A DNA stretch of 64,000 nt from positions 496,001 through 560,000 of the forward strand of contig JANQKR010000013.1 in assembly GCA_028281025.1 (NCBI GenBank), in the 5' to 3' direction. The position numbers and the translations under genes are program-made. The stretch is from Croceivirga sp. (GTDB lineage Bacteria > Bacteroidota > Bacteroidia > Flavobacteriales > Flavobacteriaceae). The notes beneath the pieces are model-generated. The model was not told the origin of the DNA. It searched no databases and saw nothing but the letters and a program-made list of their open reading frames with translations. Positions within the stretch are counted from its first letter, which is position 1. Each line of letters begins with the position of its first letter. Shown one piece after another: positions 27,423-36,458 of this stretch.

Positions 27423-28328
27423 CTAGTTGCCCTCGGTTTCGTTCATTGTTTCCTTTTCCAATAGGAAATCCTGCTCGGTTTTATTGGCAGCAGTAATGGC
27501 CACCTCAACGGTATCACTGGAAAAGTAACCTTCCAATTCGGCAAAGGCTTTGTACGTTCCAGCTTCAAGTCCCATAATGGTGTAATTGCCGTCGATATCC
27601 GTAAAACCCGATGTATTTAGTGTGTCTGCTGCCAAAATTGAGATTTGAGCACCTTCCAGAGCTACTTCCATCTCTTCTTCCAATGCGATTACTTTTCCTA
27701 GTAGACTGCCAGCAGTTGAGAGGTTGCATGCCTTAATTACGGGTTTGAAATTAAATCCGTTGATACCATCCACTCTTTTTGGATTACCCTTTGCTACGAA
27801 AGAACGGCTCACATCAAAATCCAATAGGAGGTCGGACGAAAGTCCACCAGCAACCGTAATGCCGGGCTTAATAAAGACTTTTATACCGGTCTGTTCTCCG
27901 CTGGGCACCTTTAAATCGAACGTTCGGCCATCCGTTAAGACCACATTTACCCCGCGAACATAAATACGTACCAGGTCATAAGTCCCTTGGGGGACTTCCA
28001 AATCGGCCAACATTGCCGTGTTACCATTGGTAAGATCCAAGAGGTTTACAGGAATTTCGGTTTCCATTAATGTGATGAAAGAAGATCCATCATCATCATT
28101 ATCTTTTTCATCATCCCCATCCTCTTCTACAGCTTCAATTCTTCTTGCCTCAACCTTGAATATGGTAACATTGGCTTCGGCCACTAAGTCATAAGGAAAG
28201 GGGGCATCGGTCAATCTGACGGATAATCGGCCAGTTTCACCATTGTTATTGGTATCATTTTCATCTGAGCAGCCTACTAGTGTTATGAAGGCCATCAGGA
28301 AGAATCCAAAAAATGCTCTTGTTTTCAT
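27423..28328 (-). CDS. DUF4382 lipoprotein with carboxypeptidase-regulatory C-terminal domain
   Basis: The 301-residue lipoprotein has a signal ending in TLVGC (Cys at about 19). A DUF4382 domain follows from about 32 to 190 (RLSVRLTDAPFPYDLVAEAN, then LDLTNGNTAMLADLEVPQG), with an acidic linker DDEKDNDDDG in the middle. A carboxypeptidase-regulatory-like sandwich (ISILAADTLNTSGFTDIDGN) ends the protein. The ATG at 28328 is chosen because it starts the signal peptide directly; an upstream ATG adds 17 polar residues. The domains are beta-rich and typical of cell-surface proteins; the binding partner is unknown. Confidence 0.86.
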   Translation of the reverse strand: MKTRAFFGFFLMAFITLVGCSDENDTNNNGETGRLSVRLTDAPFPYDLVAEANVTIFKVEARRIEAVEEDGDDEKDNDDDGSSFITLMETEIPVNLLDLTNGNTAMLADLEVPQGTYDLVRIYVRGVNVVLTDGRTFDLKVPSGEQTGIKVFIKPGITVAGGLSSDLLLDFDVSRSFVAKGNPKRVDGINGFNFKPVIKACNLSTAGSLLGKVIALEEEMEVALEGAQISILAADTLNTSGFTDIDGNYTIMGLEAGTYKAFAELEGYFSSDTVEVAITAANKTEQDFLLEKETMNETEGN

Positions 28329-28509
28329 GAAATGGGGTTTTCGTTTTTGGGCATGGATAGCCCATATTGATTTTACCATGAAAGAACAATTGAAGATGCG
28401 TAAACCCTACTTAAAATCTGGTTTTTTTGATTTTTTTCGATGAAATGACCTAATGACACAAAGCTTTTTTGGCTAAAACAGGAAAACCTGGCCTGGAACA
28501 ATGATAGGG

Positions 28510-30183
28510 TTAATTGTTCATGATGTCCTTGAGATGATTTTTATTTTTTGTCATTTGCCAATGCCCCAAGGCCATGGGAATGTTGCCCATACTATTAAGG
28601 GTATCAAAAAAGGCTTTGGTGCTGAACGGTTGGTTTCTTAGTTCCGAAATTCGGGCATAATCGGCCATGGCGGCTTCCATCAGGTATTTTCCCGTAATAT
28701 AACTGGTGCCATAACCCGGTTGCCGCAAATAGAGGTGCTGCTCAAAGATGAGCAGTTCCTTTTCGGTCTTCATCCATCCCCTTGGGGTGTATTCCGAGTG
28801 GATGCCACCAGCCTCTTCCATGGTCATTTCATTGGCATGGGCGTAAAGGGATCCCAATCCGCGTGCCGCTCGTTGGGCAATCATGATATATACAATTTCC
28901 CGACTTCTAGGGGAATCTTCATAGAGCCCGGCATCCATAAACATTTCTTCCACGGCGGTGGCCATACCTTCATTGCGCGAATCAAAAATGTTGTATAACA
29001 AGGGTTCCCTGCGAATTTCGCTTTGGTGCGGTTCAATTTCCATTCGGGCCAGTTCAAACCAATGGTAAAAATGCGAATAGAGGGGTCGTTGGTCATAGTG
29101 TGCCCCGATCCAAAAGAAATTACGTTTCCCTTCGGGGATAAAACCTCCCAGGTGTTCACGAAGTGCGGGCTCAAAATAGGGCTTTACGGTAACAATGTCC
29201 TGTTGATCTAGAAAATCGATCAAACTTCTTGCTGATTCATTGGCCATTTTATCATACGCTTCCGGGGAGTCCGCGGCAACCAATTCTGGTAAATTGCGGT
29301 TTCTGTGTTCTTCCAGTTTTAGGGAAGCCCACGCCCTGGCCAATTCCCGTTTCAAAATCATTACTTCATCTTCCCAGGTCAATGGGACCAAATGTACATT
29401 TTGGAGGTACCACGTATAGTTTTCCTTGCCAATACCGGATGGACCCGTTTTCGTCTTTGCTTCTTCTTCCAGCCATTGGGCGAATGCATTGGTGGAGCCG
29501 ATCGCTTCATTAATGGCCGTTACCAATTCCGTATGGCCCTTAACTTCGGGTTCTTCAAGAACCCCACTTAAAACCAGGCTTTGGGTTTTGATGTCCCTTA
29601 TTCCCGCAACCCATAGGTCTTTGGCATTGCCCGTAAGGTTCCGTTGCGCTTGTTCGTTCAATGGGGGGATAACCTTCAGGTCACCGATCAACCGTTCTTT
29701 TTCACTTTCGGAAAGTGGAAATTCATAGGTCCATAGTTCTGTGGTCCCGTGGTTTGTTGGCCCTTCATGTGCGGGAACATCGCTTTTGTAGGTCCAAACG
29801 GTTTTGTAAAATGCGGGATCCCGTTCCCAAGGCTTTAAAACCCTGTGGTTAAAGTCATATCCATTCATTTCGGCCCATACGATCATCCAGTCCACTTGCC
29901 GATCAATTGCCCAGGCCGTGGTGTCGATTTGCAACAGCTTTTGTTGCAACGCCTTAAATTCCGGCCAACGTTTTTCAAAGGTTACTTTGGTATAATCTGG
30001 AGCGCCCTCAAGTTTTGGCGGGTTTTCAAAGGCGCGCCATTCATGAAAGAGGTCAACGAGATCGGCATAATCCTTGGTCGTAAAGGTGAGGTTTTTGGAT
30101 TCGGCATTTTTTTCTGCATCCTTGTATTTACATCCTATGAAGGTAAAGATGATGCATACTGCTAAAAGGACGGTATTTTTCAT
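28510..30183 (-). CDS. DUF885 family lipoprotein (putative metallopeptidase-like)
   Basis: This 557-residue lipoprotein (FTFIGC, Cys18) belongs to the DUF885 family, predicted to be related to zinc carboxypeptidases. The large helical region shows conserved positions such as [17 protein letters not shown] and [16 protein letters not shown]. Here the HExxH-like motif has become VEEMF, so the catalytic metal site seems altered, and activity is uncertain. The gene is divergent from an S9 peptidase. Both being exported suggests a shared role in peptide breakdown; that is inference. Confidence 0.83.
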   Translation of the reverse strand: MKNTVLLAVCIIFTFIGCKYKDAEKNAESKNLTFTTKDYADLVDLFHEWRAFENPPKLEGAPDYTKVTFEKRWPEFKALQQKLLQIDTTAWAIDRQVDWMIVWAEMNGYDFNHRVLKPWERDPAFYKTVWTYKSDVPAHEGPTNHGTTELWTYEFPLSESEKERLIGDLKVIPPLNEQAQRNLTGNAKDLWVAGIRDIKTQSLVLSGVLEEPEVKGHTELVTAINEAIGSTNAFAQWLEEEAKTKTGPSGIGKENYTWYLQNVHLVPLTWEDEVMILKRELARAWASLKLEEHRNRNLPELVAADSPEAYDKMANESARSLIDFLDQQDIVTVKPYFEPALREHLGGFIPEGKRNFFWIGAHYDQRPLYSHFYHWFELARMEIEPHQSEIRREPLLYNIFDSRNEGMATAVEEMFMDAGLYEDSPRSREIVYIMIAQRAARGLGSLYAHANEMTMEEAGGIHSEYTPRGWMKTEKELLIFEQHLYLRQPGYGTSYITGKYLMEAAMADYARISELRNQPFSTKAFFDTLNSMGNIPMALGHWQMTKNKNHLKDIMNN

Positions 30184-30293
30184 GGGCGCTGTTTTCGTTT
30201 TTAATGGTATTGGATGGGTATTAAAGGCGGACTAATTCGTTGAAAGTTGGGTTGTTGCCTTAAAGATATAAGATAATTGTTTAGAAAAGTAGT

Positions 30294-30323
30294 TTGTCAA
30301 AACCTCCCTTTCCGCTACCTTTA
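30294..30323 (+). promoter_or_regulatory. Promoter of the S9 peptidase gene
   Basis: TTG (30294-30296), 19 bases and TACCTTTA (30316-30323, seven of eight matches to TAnnTTTG) fit the Bacteroidota consensus. Its position shows that translation starts at the ATG at 30345, because the earlier TTG codon at 30294 is itself the -33 element. Confidence 0.6.
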
Positions 30324-30344
30324 GAAGCTACTAAAAACAACAAG

Positions 30345-32393
30345 ATGCGACCATTTCTCAGTTTTATTGCCATACTATGTATTGCACTACTCTCAAATGC
30401 CCAAAAACCCAGTTTTTCTTATTTGGATGTTTTTGATTTACAGTATGTCCAAGATCCACAGATTTCACCGAATGGGGATTGGGTGGTCTACCGGCGTATG
30501 GGTTTTGATATCATGAAGGACCGCGCCTGGGGCAATCTTTGGTTGATACGGACAGATGGGAGCCAACACCAAAAGCTGACCTCACGCGAGGTATCCGAGA
30601 GTGGTCCAAAATGGTCGCCCAATGGGGATCGAATTGCTTTTTCCAGCAGTACGGATGAAGGCTCGGAAATTTATGTCCATTGGGTGGAAACAGGGAAAAC
30701 AGCGCGGTTGTCCCAACTGCCTTTTGCTCCCAGTTCATTGACCTGGTCGCCGAACGGGGCGTATTTGGCCTTTTCCATGAATGTACCCAAGTCGCCTCCA
30801 GTGATTGCCAAAATGCCCAAAAAACCCAAAGGGGCCAAATGGGCTGATACACCAAGGATTACGGATAGGGTCTATCATGAAGCAGATGGACGTGGGTACC
30901 TCAAACCAGGGTTCAATCACATTTTTGTAATGCCCTCAAATGGGGGTGCCCCAAGACAGGTTACTTCGGGGGACTGGCATCATCGCGGTACCTTATCCTG
31001 GGCTCCGGACGGTTCAAAAATTTACTTCTCCGCAAATAGGGTGGAGGATTGGGAATATCGCTTTCGCAACAGTGAAATATATGCCGTGGAGGTGGAATCC
31101 GGAAACATCACCGCCCTGACCGATAGGGACGGTCCGGACTATGGCCCCCAGGTTTCACCGGACGGGCGTTATATAGCCTATATCGGCAATGAGGATAAAA
31201 GGGAGGCCTATCAGGTCCGTAAACTCCATCTTATGAATGCGGACGGAAGCAACAAAAGGAGCATCTCCGATGATTTGGACAGGAGTATTTCCAATATTAC
31301 CTGGGATTCCAAGAGTGGGGGACTATATTTCAATTATGACGATAAGGGCAATGGGAAAATAGGTCATATTACGCTCTCGGGAAAGGTAACCAAACTGGCG
31401 GATGACCGTGGAGGCACCACCTTGGGAAGACCTTATGGCAGTGGTACGTACAGCGTTTCCAAAAATGGGGCCATAGCCTATACCCATTCCAGACCGGATT
31501 ATCCGGCCGAATTGGCCATTGTGCCCGTAAAAGCAAAAACCCCTAGGAAGGTTACCGATTTAAATGGCGCACTTTTGGATTATAGGACCCTAGGCAAAGT
31601 AGAAGAGGTTTGGTACAAATCTTCCTATGATAATAGGGATATTCAAGGATGGGTGGTTTATCCCCCTAATTATGATGCGTCCAAAAAATATCCCTTTATG
31701 GTGGAGAATCATGGAGGGCCTATTTTGAACTATGGAGACCGATTTTCCATTGAGATGCAACTTTATGCCGCTGCGGGGTATGTGGTATTTTATCCCAATG
31801 CCAGGGGGAGTACCAGCTATGGGGAGGAATTCGGAAATTTATTGTACCGTAATTATCCCGGACAGGATTATGATGACACCATGGATGGTGTTGACCATTG
31901 CATACAAATGGGCATTGCCCATGAAGACCAATTGTTTGTCACAGGAGGTTCCGCTGGAGGAATTATGACCGCATGGATGATTGGGAAGAACAATAGGTTT
32001 GAGGCGGCGGTGGTCGCCAAGCCCGTTATGAATTGGATCAGTAAGACCTTGGTGGCGGACAATTATTTCGGTTACGCCAATACCCGCTATGAAGGGCAGC
32101 CATGGGAAAATTTTGAACACTACTGGAAATTTTCACCCATTTCCCTCGTTGGTAATATTGAGACCCCAACTATGGTCATGGTGGGGATGAACGATTTGCG
32201 TACCCCGCCCAGTGAGGCCAAACAACTGTACCATGCCCTAAAATTGCGCAAAAAGGAGACGGTACTGGTAGAAATACCTGGAGCCAGTCATGGAATTGCC
32301 AGTAGGCCAAGTAACCTCATCACCAAGATTTCACATACCGTGGCTTGGTTTGATACGTATAGGAAGGATTCAAAAAATGAAAAAAAGGAGTAA
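30345..32393 (+). CDS. S9-family serine peptidase (acylaminoacyl/dipeptidyl peptidase type), exported
   Basis: The product of about 682 residues has a signal peptide (IALLSNAQ) and a beta-propeller with WD40-like PD40 repeats (WSPNGDRIAFSS, WAPDGSKIYFS, VSPDGRYIAYIG). The C-terminal alpha/beta hydrolase domain carries the catalytic triad: Ser in GGSAGGIMT, Asp in GMNDLRTPP and His in GASHGIAS. It cleaves short peptides from the N-terminus, probably in the periplasm. It is divergent from the DUF885 gene. The next gene starts 17 bases before its stop codon, so the two are in one operon. Confidence 0.95.
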   Translation: MRPFLSFIAILCIALLSNAQKPSFSYLDVFDLQYVQDPQISPNGDWVVYRRMGFDIMKDRAWGNLWLIRTDGSQHQKLTSREVSESGPKWSPNGDRIAFSSSTDEGSEIYVHWVETGKTARLSQLPFAPSSLTWSPNGAYLAFSMNVPKSPPVIAKMPKKPKGAKWADTPRITDRVYHEADGRGYLKPGFNHIFVMPSNGGAPRQVTSGDWHHRGTLSWAPDGSKIYFSANRVEDWEYRFRNSEIYAVEVESGNITALTDRDGPDYGPQVSPDGRYIAYIGNEDKREAYQVRKLHLMNADGSNKRSISDDLDRSISNITWDSKSGGLYFNYDDKGNGKIGHITLSGKVTKLADDRGGTTLGRPYGSGTYSVSKNGAIAYTHSRPDYPAELAIVPVKAKTPRKVTDLNGALLDYRTLGKVEEVWYKSSYDNRDIQGWVVYPPNYDASKKYPFMVENHGGPILNYGDRFSIEMQLYAAAGYVVFYPNARGSTSYGEEFGNLLYRNYPGQDYDDTMDGVDHCIQMGIAHEDQLFVTGGSAGGIMTAWMIGKNNRFEAAVVAKPVMNWISKTLVADNYFGYANTRYEGQPWENFEHYWKFSPISLVGNIETPTMVMVGMNDLRTPPSEAKQLYHALKLRKKETVLVEIPGASHGIASRPSNLITKISHTVAWFDTYRKDSKNEKKE

Positions 32394-32799
32394 TTGGTTT
32401 TGGAATATTTTAATTGTTGCCACCCTTTTGTTATGCACTTTTGTCTTTATACTCCATTATAAAAACTATACCAAAATCAAAGAGGGCCATTTTCAGGTGG
32501 TTTCCGGTTTTTACAAGCAGCGAATACCTTTGGCCAACGTCCATGGGGTGGAATTTGTTCCCAGAATCCCGGAAATGGAACGGAAGAATGGTTTTTCCTG
32601 GTTGACCCGGGAAAAAGGGGTCTTCCTGGATTCCGTATCGGGAAACAAGATTTATGTTTTTGTGGACGATTTGCAGCAACGGAAACTCAAGATCCAATAT
32701 GGGGAGTCACGGGAACTCTACTTAAATTTGACCGATAGTTTGGAAACCCAAAAAATCTATACCACCCTCAAGACTTTTATGGACCCTACTACAGAATAA
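32377..32799 (+). CDS. Small membrane-anchored protein of unknown function
   Basis: This 140-residue protein has one N-terminal membrane helix (ILIVATLLLCTFVFIL). A soluble region with alternating strands follows (QVVSGFYKQRIPLANVHGVEF, KIYVFVDDLQQRKLKIQYG), resembling a small bacterial PH-like domain. The ATG at 32377 overlaps the end of the S9 peptidase gene by 17 bases; an in-frame upstream ATG lies deeper in that gene and is unlikely. Coupling to the peptidase suggests a related envelope role. Confidence 0.7.
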   Translation: MKKRSNWFWNILIVATLLLCTFVFILHYKNYTKIKEGHFQVVSGFYKQRIPLANVHGVEFVPRIPEMERKNGFSWLTREKGVFLDSVSGNKIYVFVDDLQQRKLKIQYGESRELYLNLTDSLETQKIYTTLKTFMDPTTE

Positions 32800-32887
32800 G
32801 CGAAGTTTTATAAAAGACATAGGTCCACCATGGTTTTGGCATGGTTGGCCCTGTTTTTGTGTTATTGGTTTTTTAACTGTTTTAAGC

Positions 32888-33304
32888 ATGAAGAAAAACG
32901 TTGTACTGTGGATATTGTTGGTTGGCCAGGTCATGGTGTTGCGATCACAGCATAAATTAACGGTAACGGTAAATGACGTCCCCGATTCAATGGGTAAAAT
33001 AAGTGTGGCCCTGTACAATGATGCGGAAGGGTTTTTAAAATTTGACCGTGTGTTTCTTTCGGAATCGGTGGCTGCCAACAAGGGGAATACCAAAGTGGTT
33101 TTGGAAGGGGTCCCCAATGGCAACTATGCGGTTGCCCTCTTCTACGATAAGAATGGAAATGATGAGTTGGACACCAATTGGATGGGTATTCCCAAGGAAA
33201 AGGTGGCTTTCTCCAATGCCAAAATGAAACTTTTTGGCCCCCCGTCCTTTAGGGAATGTGCCTTTGATATTTATCAGGACAAGACCATCCAGATCGGTCT
33301 CTAA
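32888..33304 (+). CDS. Exported DUF2141 protein
   Basis: The 138-residue product has a signal peptide (ILLVGQVMVLRSQ) followed by a DUF2141 beta-sandwich (KLTVTVNDVPDSMGKISVAL, then NYAVALFYDKNGNDELDTNW, MGIPKEKVAFSN). The pattern GxVxVALYN and the D-x-N-G-N-x-x-L-D-x-N-W stretch are the family hallmarks. The function is unknown. A bidirectional terminator follows. Confidence 0.9.
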   Translation: MKKNVVLWILLVGQVMVLRSQHKLTVTVNDVPDSMGKISVALYNDAEGFLKFDRVFLSESVAANKGNTKVVLEGVPNGNYAVALFYDKNGNDELDTNWMGIPKEKVAFSNAKMKLFGPPSFRECAFDIYQDKTIQIGL

Positions 33305-33357
33305 GCAAAAAGCCAAGGCTTATATCTAACCCACGGTATTTAAAATCCAGCATAAAG

Positions 33358-33387
33358 AAAAAGGCACCCGAAACAGGTGCCTTTTTT
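33358..33387. terminator. Bidirectional terminator between convergent genes
   Basis: AAAAAGGCACC, loop CGAAACA, GGTGCCTTTTT forms a perfect 11-bp stem with A and T runs. It serves the DUF2141 gene on the left and the DUF4097 gene on the right. Confidence 0.85.
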
Positions 33388-33406
33388 ATGGTTTACGTAA
33401 AGCGTT

Positions 33407-34102
33407 TTAGAGCCTCAAATACATATTTCCATTGATGGTATTGAGTTTTAATTTGGTCATCCCTGCCAAGGTAAAACTCTCCACCTTCTGGCCCACATGG
33501 CGATCGTGTGATCTTAACTTTAGCTTCTCATCCGCATAAATATCGCCGTGTATGGTTTCGGCAGTGAAAGCCACGTTGTTTACGTTTACATCTATTTCCC
33601 CATTGATGGTATTTAACTTCAAGTTGCCGGAATATTGCTTGATTTCAATATCGCCATTGATCAGATCGGCTTCAAAATCCCCTTCTATGCTATCGGATTG
33701 TAGACTTCCATTGATGCTTTTTACCTTAAACTGGGCATTTTTGGGTACGTAAAGGACATAATTGAACTCGTATTCCTGACACCAGTACCCCTTCTTTTGG
33801 GCCATACGTTTTTCCCTGTAGGCCTCAAAAAGAGCTTCGGTATCCGATGCGATTGAAATTAAACTACCCTCCTCTTTTAGATCCAATTTGTAAAGCTCCA
33901 ATAACTCCGGGGTTTCCGAGGAAAGGGTGGCCTTAAAATAAACGGTCGGTTTGTCCCAGGTCTTTACTTCAATGGTTGAAGCGAAAGGGGTATCCATTTC
34001 TATAAACTGGCCTTTATGGTCCAGGTTCTTTTCAATGGTTTTCTGGGCCTTTCCAACAGAAACCATGAGGCAGAGCGCGATAAGAATTGTCGTTTTTTTC
34101 AT
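33407..34102 (-). CDS. Exported DUF4097-type beta-helix protein
   Basis: This 231-residue protein has a signal peptide (LCLMVSVGKAQ) and a repeating beta pattern in which NG or HG recurs with about 20-residue spacing (KSINGSLQSDSIEGDFEADL, INGDIEIK, TINGEIDVN, TIHGDIYAD, TINGNMYLRL). This is the DUF4097 adhesin-like fold, a small right-handed beta solenoid. It is the last gene of the sigma/anti-sigma cluster and has a paralogue just upstream. DUF4097 proteins are common in envelope-stress operons; the ligand is unknown. Confidence 0.85.
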   Translation of the reverse strand: MKKTTILIALCLMVSVGKAQKTIEKNLDHKGQFIEMDTPFASTIEVKTWDKPTVYFKATLSSETPELLELYKLDLKEEGSLISIASDTEALFEAYREKRMAQKKGYWCQEYEFNYVLYVPKNAQFKVKSINGSLQSDSIEGDFEADLINGDIEIKQYSGNLKLNTINGEIDVNVNNVAFTAETIHGDIYADEKLKLRSHDRHVGQKVESFTLAGMTKLKLNTINGNMYLRL

Positions 34103-34129
34103 GATTGCTCGTTTTTTGATATGGACGGA

Positions 34130-34882
34130 TTATTTTTTTCTCAAGTAAATGTTACCGTTGGTGGACTTCAGCTTTATGCTGACCCCTCCATTGTTGATAT
34201 TGCCCTTTATGTTTTGGCTGGAAATTGTGGTAAGCCCTTCTTTCTGTGGTCTTTTAAGGTCGAAATTGGTATAGACCTCCCCGTTTGTGGTCCCCAGGGA
34301 AAGATTGGCGGGCGTACTGGAAGGCATGGTGATATCCACGGCACCATTGGTGGTGTAAATTGAAGTGGGGGAACTTTGCTTTACGGTTTTAAACACCACT
34401 TCAATATCCCCGTTCAGTGCATTGGCGGTTACGGGCCCAGTTACATCCATAATTTTAATGCCTCCATTAAGTTGGGCATCGGCCTCGATTTCTCCTGAAA
34501 AACCTTCAATTTCCACATCGCCGTGCCAGGTCGTCTTTACGGATACGTTTTGTGAAGCTGGAAGATAAATTAGGGCATGATCCGACTTTCTAAGGTTTTT
34601 TACAATAAGGTTGTTGCCATCTTGTACCACGGAAAACCCAACATCGGTATTGTCCGTTCCGCCCCCACTCACCAGTTTTAGTCCTTTTGCCCTATTCGGC
34701 CTTTCTTCCCGCGCTTCGCTTTTAATCAATAATTGGTCACTGTCGTGCGTCCTAAGGATAATTTCTGCCTTGGATTCAATCTTTACCCATTCAATTCCAT
34801 TTAAGGATTTGGTATAATCGTTTTGGGCGTGCGTGAAGGCCGTAACCACACACAGTATTAGAATAGTTGCTAATCGTCTCAT
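34130..34882 (-). CDS. Exported DUF4097-type beta-helix protein, paralogue
   Basis: The 250-residue product has a signal peptide (CVVTAFTHAQ) and the same solenoid pattern as its neighbour (VEIEGFSGEIEADAQLNGG, NALNGDIEVVF, TTNGAVDITM, TTNGEVYTNF, STNGNIYLRKK). The two share the C-terminal NGNxYLR. The non-coding stretches before both genes contain TCGTTTTTTGATAT-like sequence, a sign of duplication. It lies 20 bases after the anti-sigma-like gene and is probably in the same operon. Confidence 0.85.
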   Translation of the reverse strand: MRRLATILILCVVTAFTHAQNDYTKSLNGIEWVKIESKAEIILRTHDSDQLLIKSEAREERPNRAKGLKLVSGGGTDNTDVGFSVVQDGNNLIVKNLRKSDHALIYLPASQNVSVKTTWHGDVEIEGFSGEIEADAQLNGGIKIMDVTGPVTANALNGDIEVVFKTVKQSSPTSIYTTNGAVDITMPSSTPANLSLGTTNGEVYTNFDLKRPQKEGLTTISSQNIKGNINNGGVSIKLKSTNGNIYLRKK

Positions 34883-34902
34883 AATTGTTCGCTTTTTGAT
34901 AT

Positions 34903-35688
34903 TTATATAATTTTTGGTAATAATGAATTGATTTCTTCTTTGATAAAGGGCTGGGTATCTTCTTTTTCCAAAAGCTCCCGCATCGGTGCAATCGCTTTTT
35001 TCTCCTGCATATCGACCAGTATTTTAATGAGGGTCACCTGGATGCTTGGGTCCTTTTCCGTTTGCAGGGCCTGGATAAAAAAGGCCTTCACCTGTTCGGA
35101 TTGTGTAAATCGCGATAAGGCTTCCACAGCCGTTAGGCGCACATTGGTATTGTCATCGGTCAACATACGTTCGGCAAGGGCTTCTACAATGGCTTCATCC
35201 GGTTCGGGAAACTCATCGATAAACTGTACCCCTTGGATCCGTTTACTTGCGGATTGGTTCTCCATTAAGGAAATCATGGTGGTCTGCTTCAATTCAAGTT
35301 GCTCTCCCTGTACCAGGGCCATGGTTTCCTGTGTTTCCCGGGACTCAAAATAACGTCCCATGAAGAAAGAACCCACTAAGATGGCGATGCTGGCCGCCAC
35401 CCTAAAGACCCGGGCAATACCTTTGCTTGGTTTTGATGGTAAGGAAATTACCTTAACCTGATTGTTTTTCTCTTCTTGGAGCATCCTCTCAAAATTGGTG
35501 GCCAATCGTTTTGAAGGTGCTACGGTTTCCTCGGTCTTTATGGCTTCAAAGAGTATTTTGAATTCCTCAACTTCTTTTCGAAAATCATCATCTGCCGATA
35601 GCTGCCTTTCGAATGCTGCAACTTCGGATTTGGACAATGTGCCATCTAAATAGTCTGATATTTTCGCTTCCATTTCCTTTTTTTCCAT
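34903..35688 (-). CDS. Anti-sigma-like membrane protein with HEAT-like C-terminal repeats
   Basis: The 261-residue protein has a cytoplasmic N-terminus (about 1-90: KISDYLDGTLSKSEVAAFER) similar to zinc-finger/anti-sigma domains but without a clear His-Cys motif. A membrane helix lies at about 95-112 (VAASIAILVGSFFMG). The extracytoplasmic half has HEAT-like helix pairs (NTNVRLTAVEALSRF, DPSIQVTLIKILVDM, KAIAPMRELLEKE). It lies two bases after the sigma factor stop, the usual arrangement for a regulator and its cognate anti-sigma protein. Sensing by the outer HEAT domain is inferred. Confidence 0.82.
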   Translation of the reverse strand: MEKKEMEAKISDYLDGTLSKSEVAAFERQLSADDDFRKEVEEFKILFEAIKTEETVAPSKRLATNFERMLQEEKNNQVKVISLPSKPSKGIARVFRVAASIAILVGSFFMGRYFESRETQETMALVQGEQLELKQTTMISLMENQSASKRIQGVQFIDEFPEPDEAIVEALAERMLTDDNTNVRLTAVEALSRFTQSEQVKAFFIQALQTEKDPSIQVTLIKILVDMQEKKAIAPMRELLEKEDTQPFIKEEINSLLPKII

Positions 35689-35690
35689 GA

Positions 35691-36209
35691 CTAAATGGTT
35701 TGAAGGTATATTGTTTTTAATTTTTTTAGGGCGCGGCTCATCTTTGTTTTGACCGCCCCTGGGGTGGTCTCCATGATTTCTGCCAATTCCTGGTATCTGA
35801 TCCCTTGAAACCGGTTGAGGATCACCACTTCCCGATCGGAAGCCTCCAATTGTTGCAAAGCCTTGTGCAAATGGGAATAATCCTCTGTCCGGTCCTCTTC
35901 CCCAATTCGGTAGGTTACGGATTCCAAATCCCCATGCGCCTCCTTGTTCCTAGTGAAATGGGTCTTTAAACTGTTCCTGGCTATGGTAAACAACCATGAA
36001 ATAAAACTACCGTTGTTGTATGTTGTCTTGTACTTGATCACTTTGTAAAATACATCCTGGGTTAAATCCTCACTTAACATTTTGTCCCCGGTCATCTTGA
36101 ACAGAAAATTGTACACATGCCTGTGGTGCCTGTTAAATAGGATTTGGAGCATATCCAAATTTCCATGGGCCACTTCGGCCATTAACTGCTCGTCATTCTG
36201 TTCGTTCAA
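35691..36209 (-). CDS. ECF-type RNA polymerase sigma factor
   Basis: This 172-residue protein has region 2 (DMLQILFNRHHRHVYNF, SEDLTQDVFYKV, SFISWLFTIARNSLK) and region 4 (REVVILNRFQGIRYQELAEI, AVKTKMSRALKKL). It directs transcription of envelope or stress genes. The anti-sigma-like gene and two exported DUF4097 genes follow in the same direction, so the four are probably one operon with autoregulation. It is a single-domain ECF type with no C-terminal extension. Confidence 0.95.
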   Translation of the reverse strand: MNEQNDEQLMAEVAHGNLDMLQILFNRHHRHVYNFLFKMTGDKMLSEDLTQDVFYKVIKYKTTYNNGSFISWLFTIARNSLKTHFTRNKEAHGDLESVTYRIGEEDRTEDYSHLHKALQQLEASDREVVILNRFQGIRYQELAEIMETTPGAVKTKMSRALKKLKTIYLQTI

Positions 36210-36320
36210 CGATCCTGTTTTTAGTTGGTGTTCAGTCTATATAGTCAGGAAAATACAAAAGGTTACATCCCCATGCACATTTTTTTGGGATCGGTCCTTA
36301 AAAAGGGGACGGAAAAGGAA

Positions 36321-36458
36321 TCAACAGCCACAATCCGTGCCGCAGCCCTTGGAAGATTTCTTTTTTGATGATAAAAGGGGTAGGGGTACAATAAATCGGT
36401 GCACCAAATATACCAGTGCCGCTGCAAGAATGAGGTATGCAATCAGTTGTTGTACCAT
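36321..36458 (-). CDS. FeoB-associated Cys-rich membrane protein
   Basis: This 45-residue protein has one N-terminal membrane helix (AYLILAAALVYLV) and a Lys-rich then Cys-rich C-terminus ending CGTDCGC. It starts immediately after the FeoB stop codon (TAA directly followed by ATG) and is co-transcribed. Small proteins of this layout occur behind FeoB in many Bacteroidota and Firmicutes, and the three Cys could bind Fe(II). It plays the role taken by FeoC in enterobacteria by position, although it is unrelated in sequence. Confidence 0.9.
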   Translation of the reverse strand: MVQQLIAYLILAAALVYLVHRFIVPLPLLSSKKKSSKGCGTDCGC

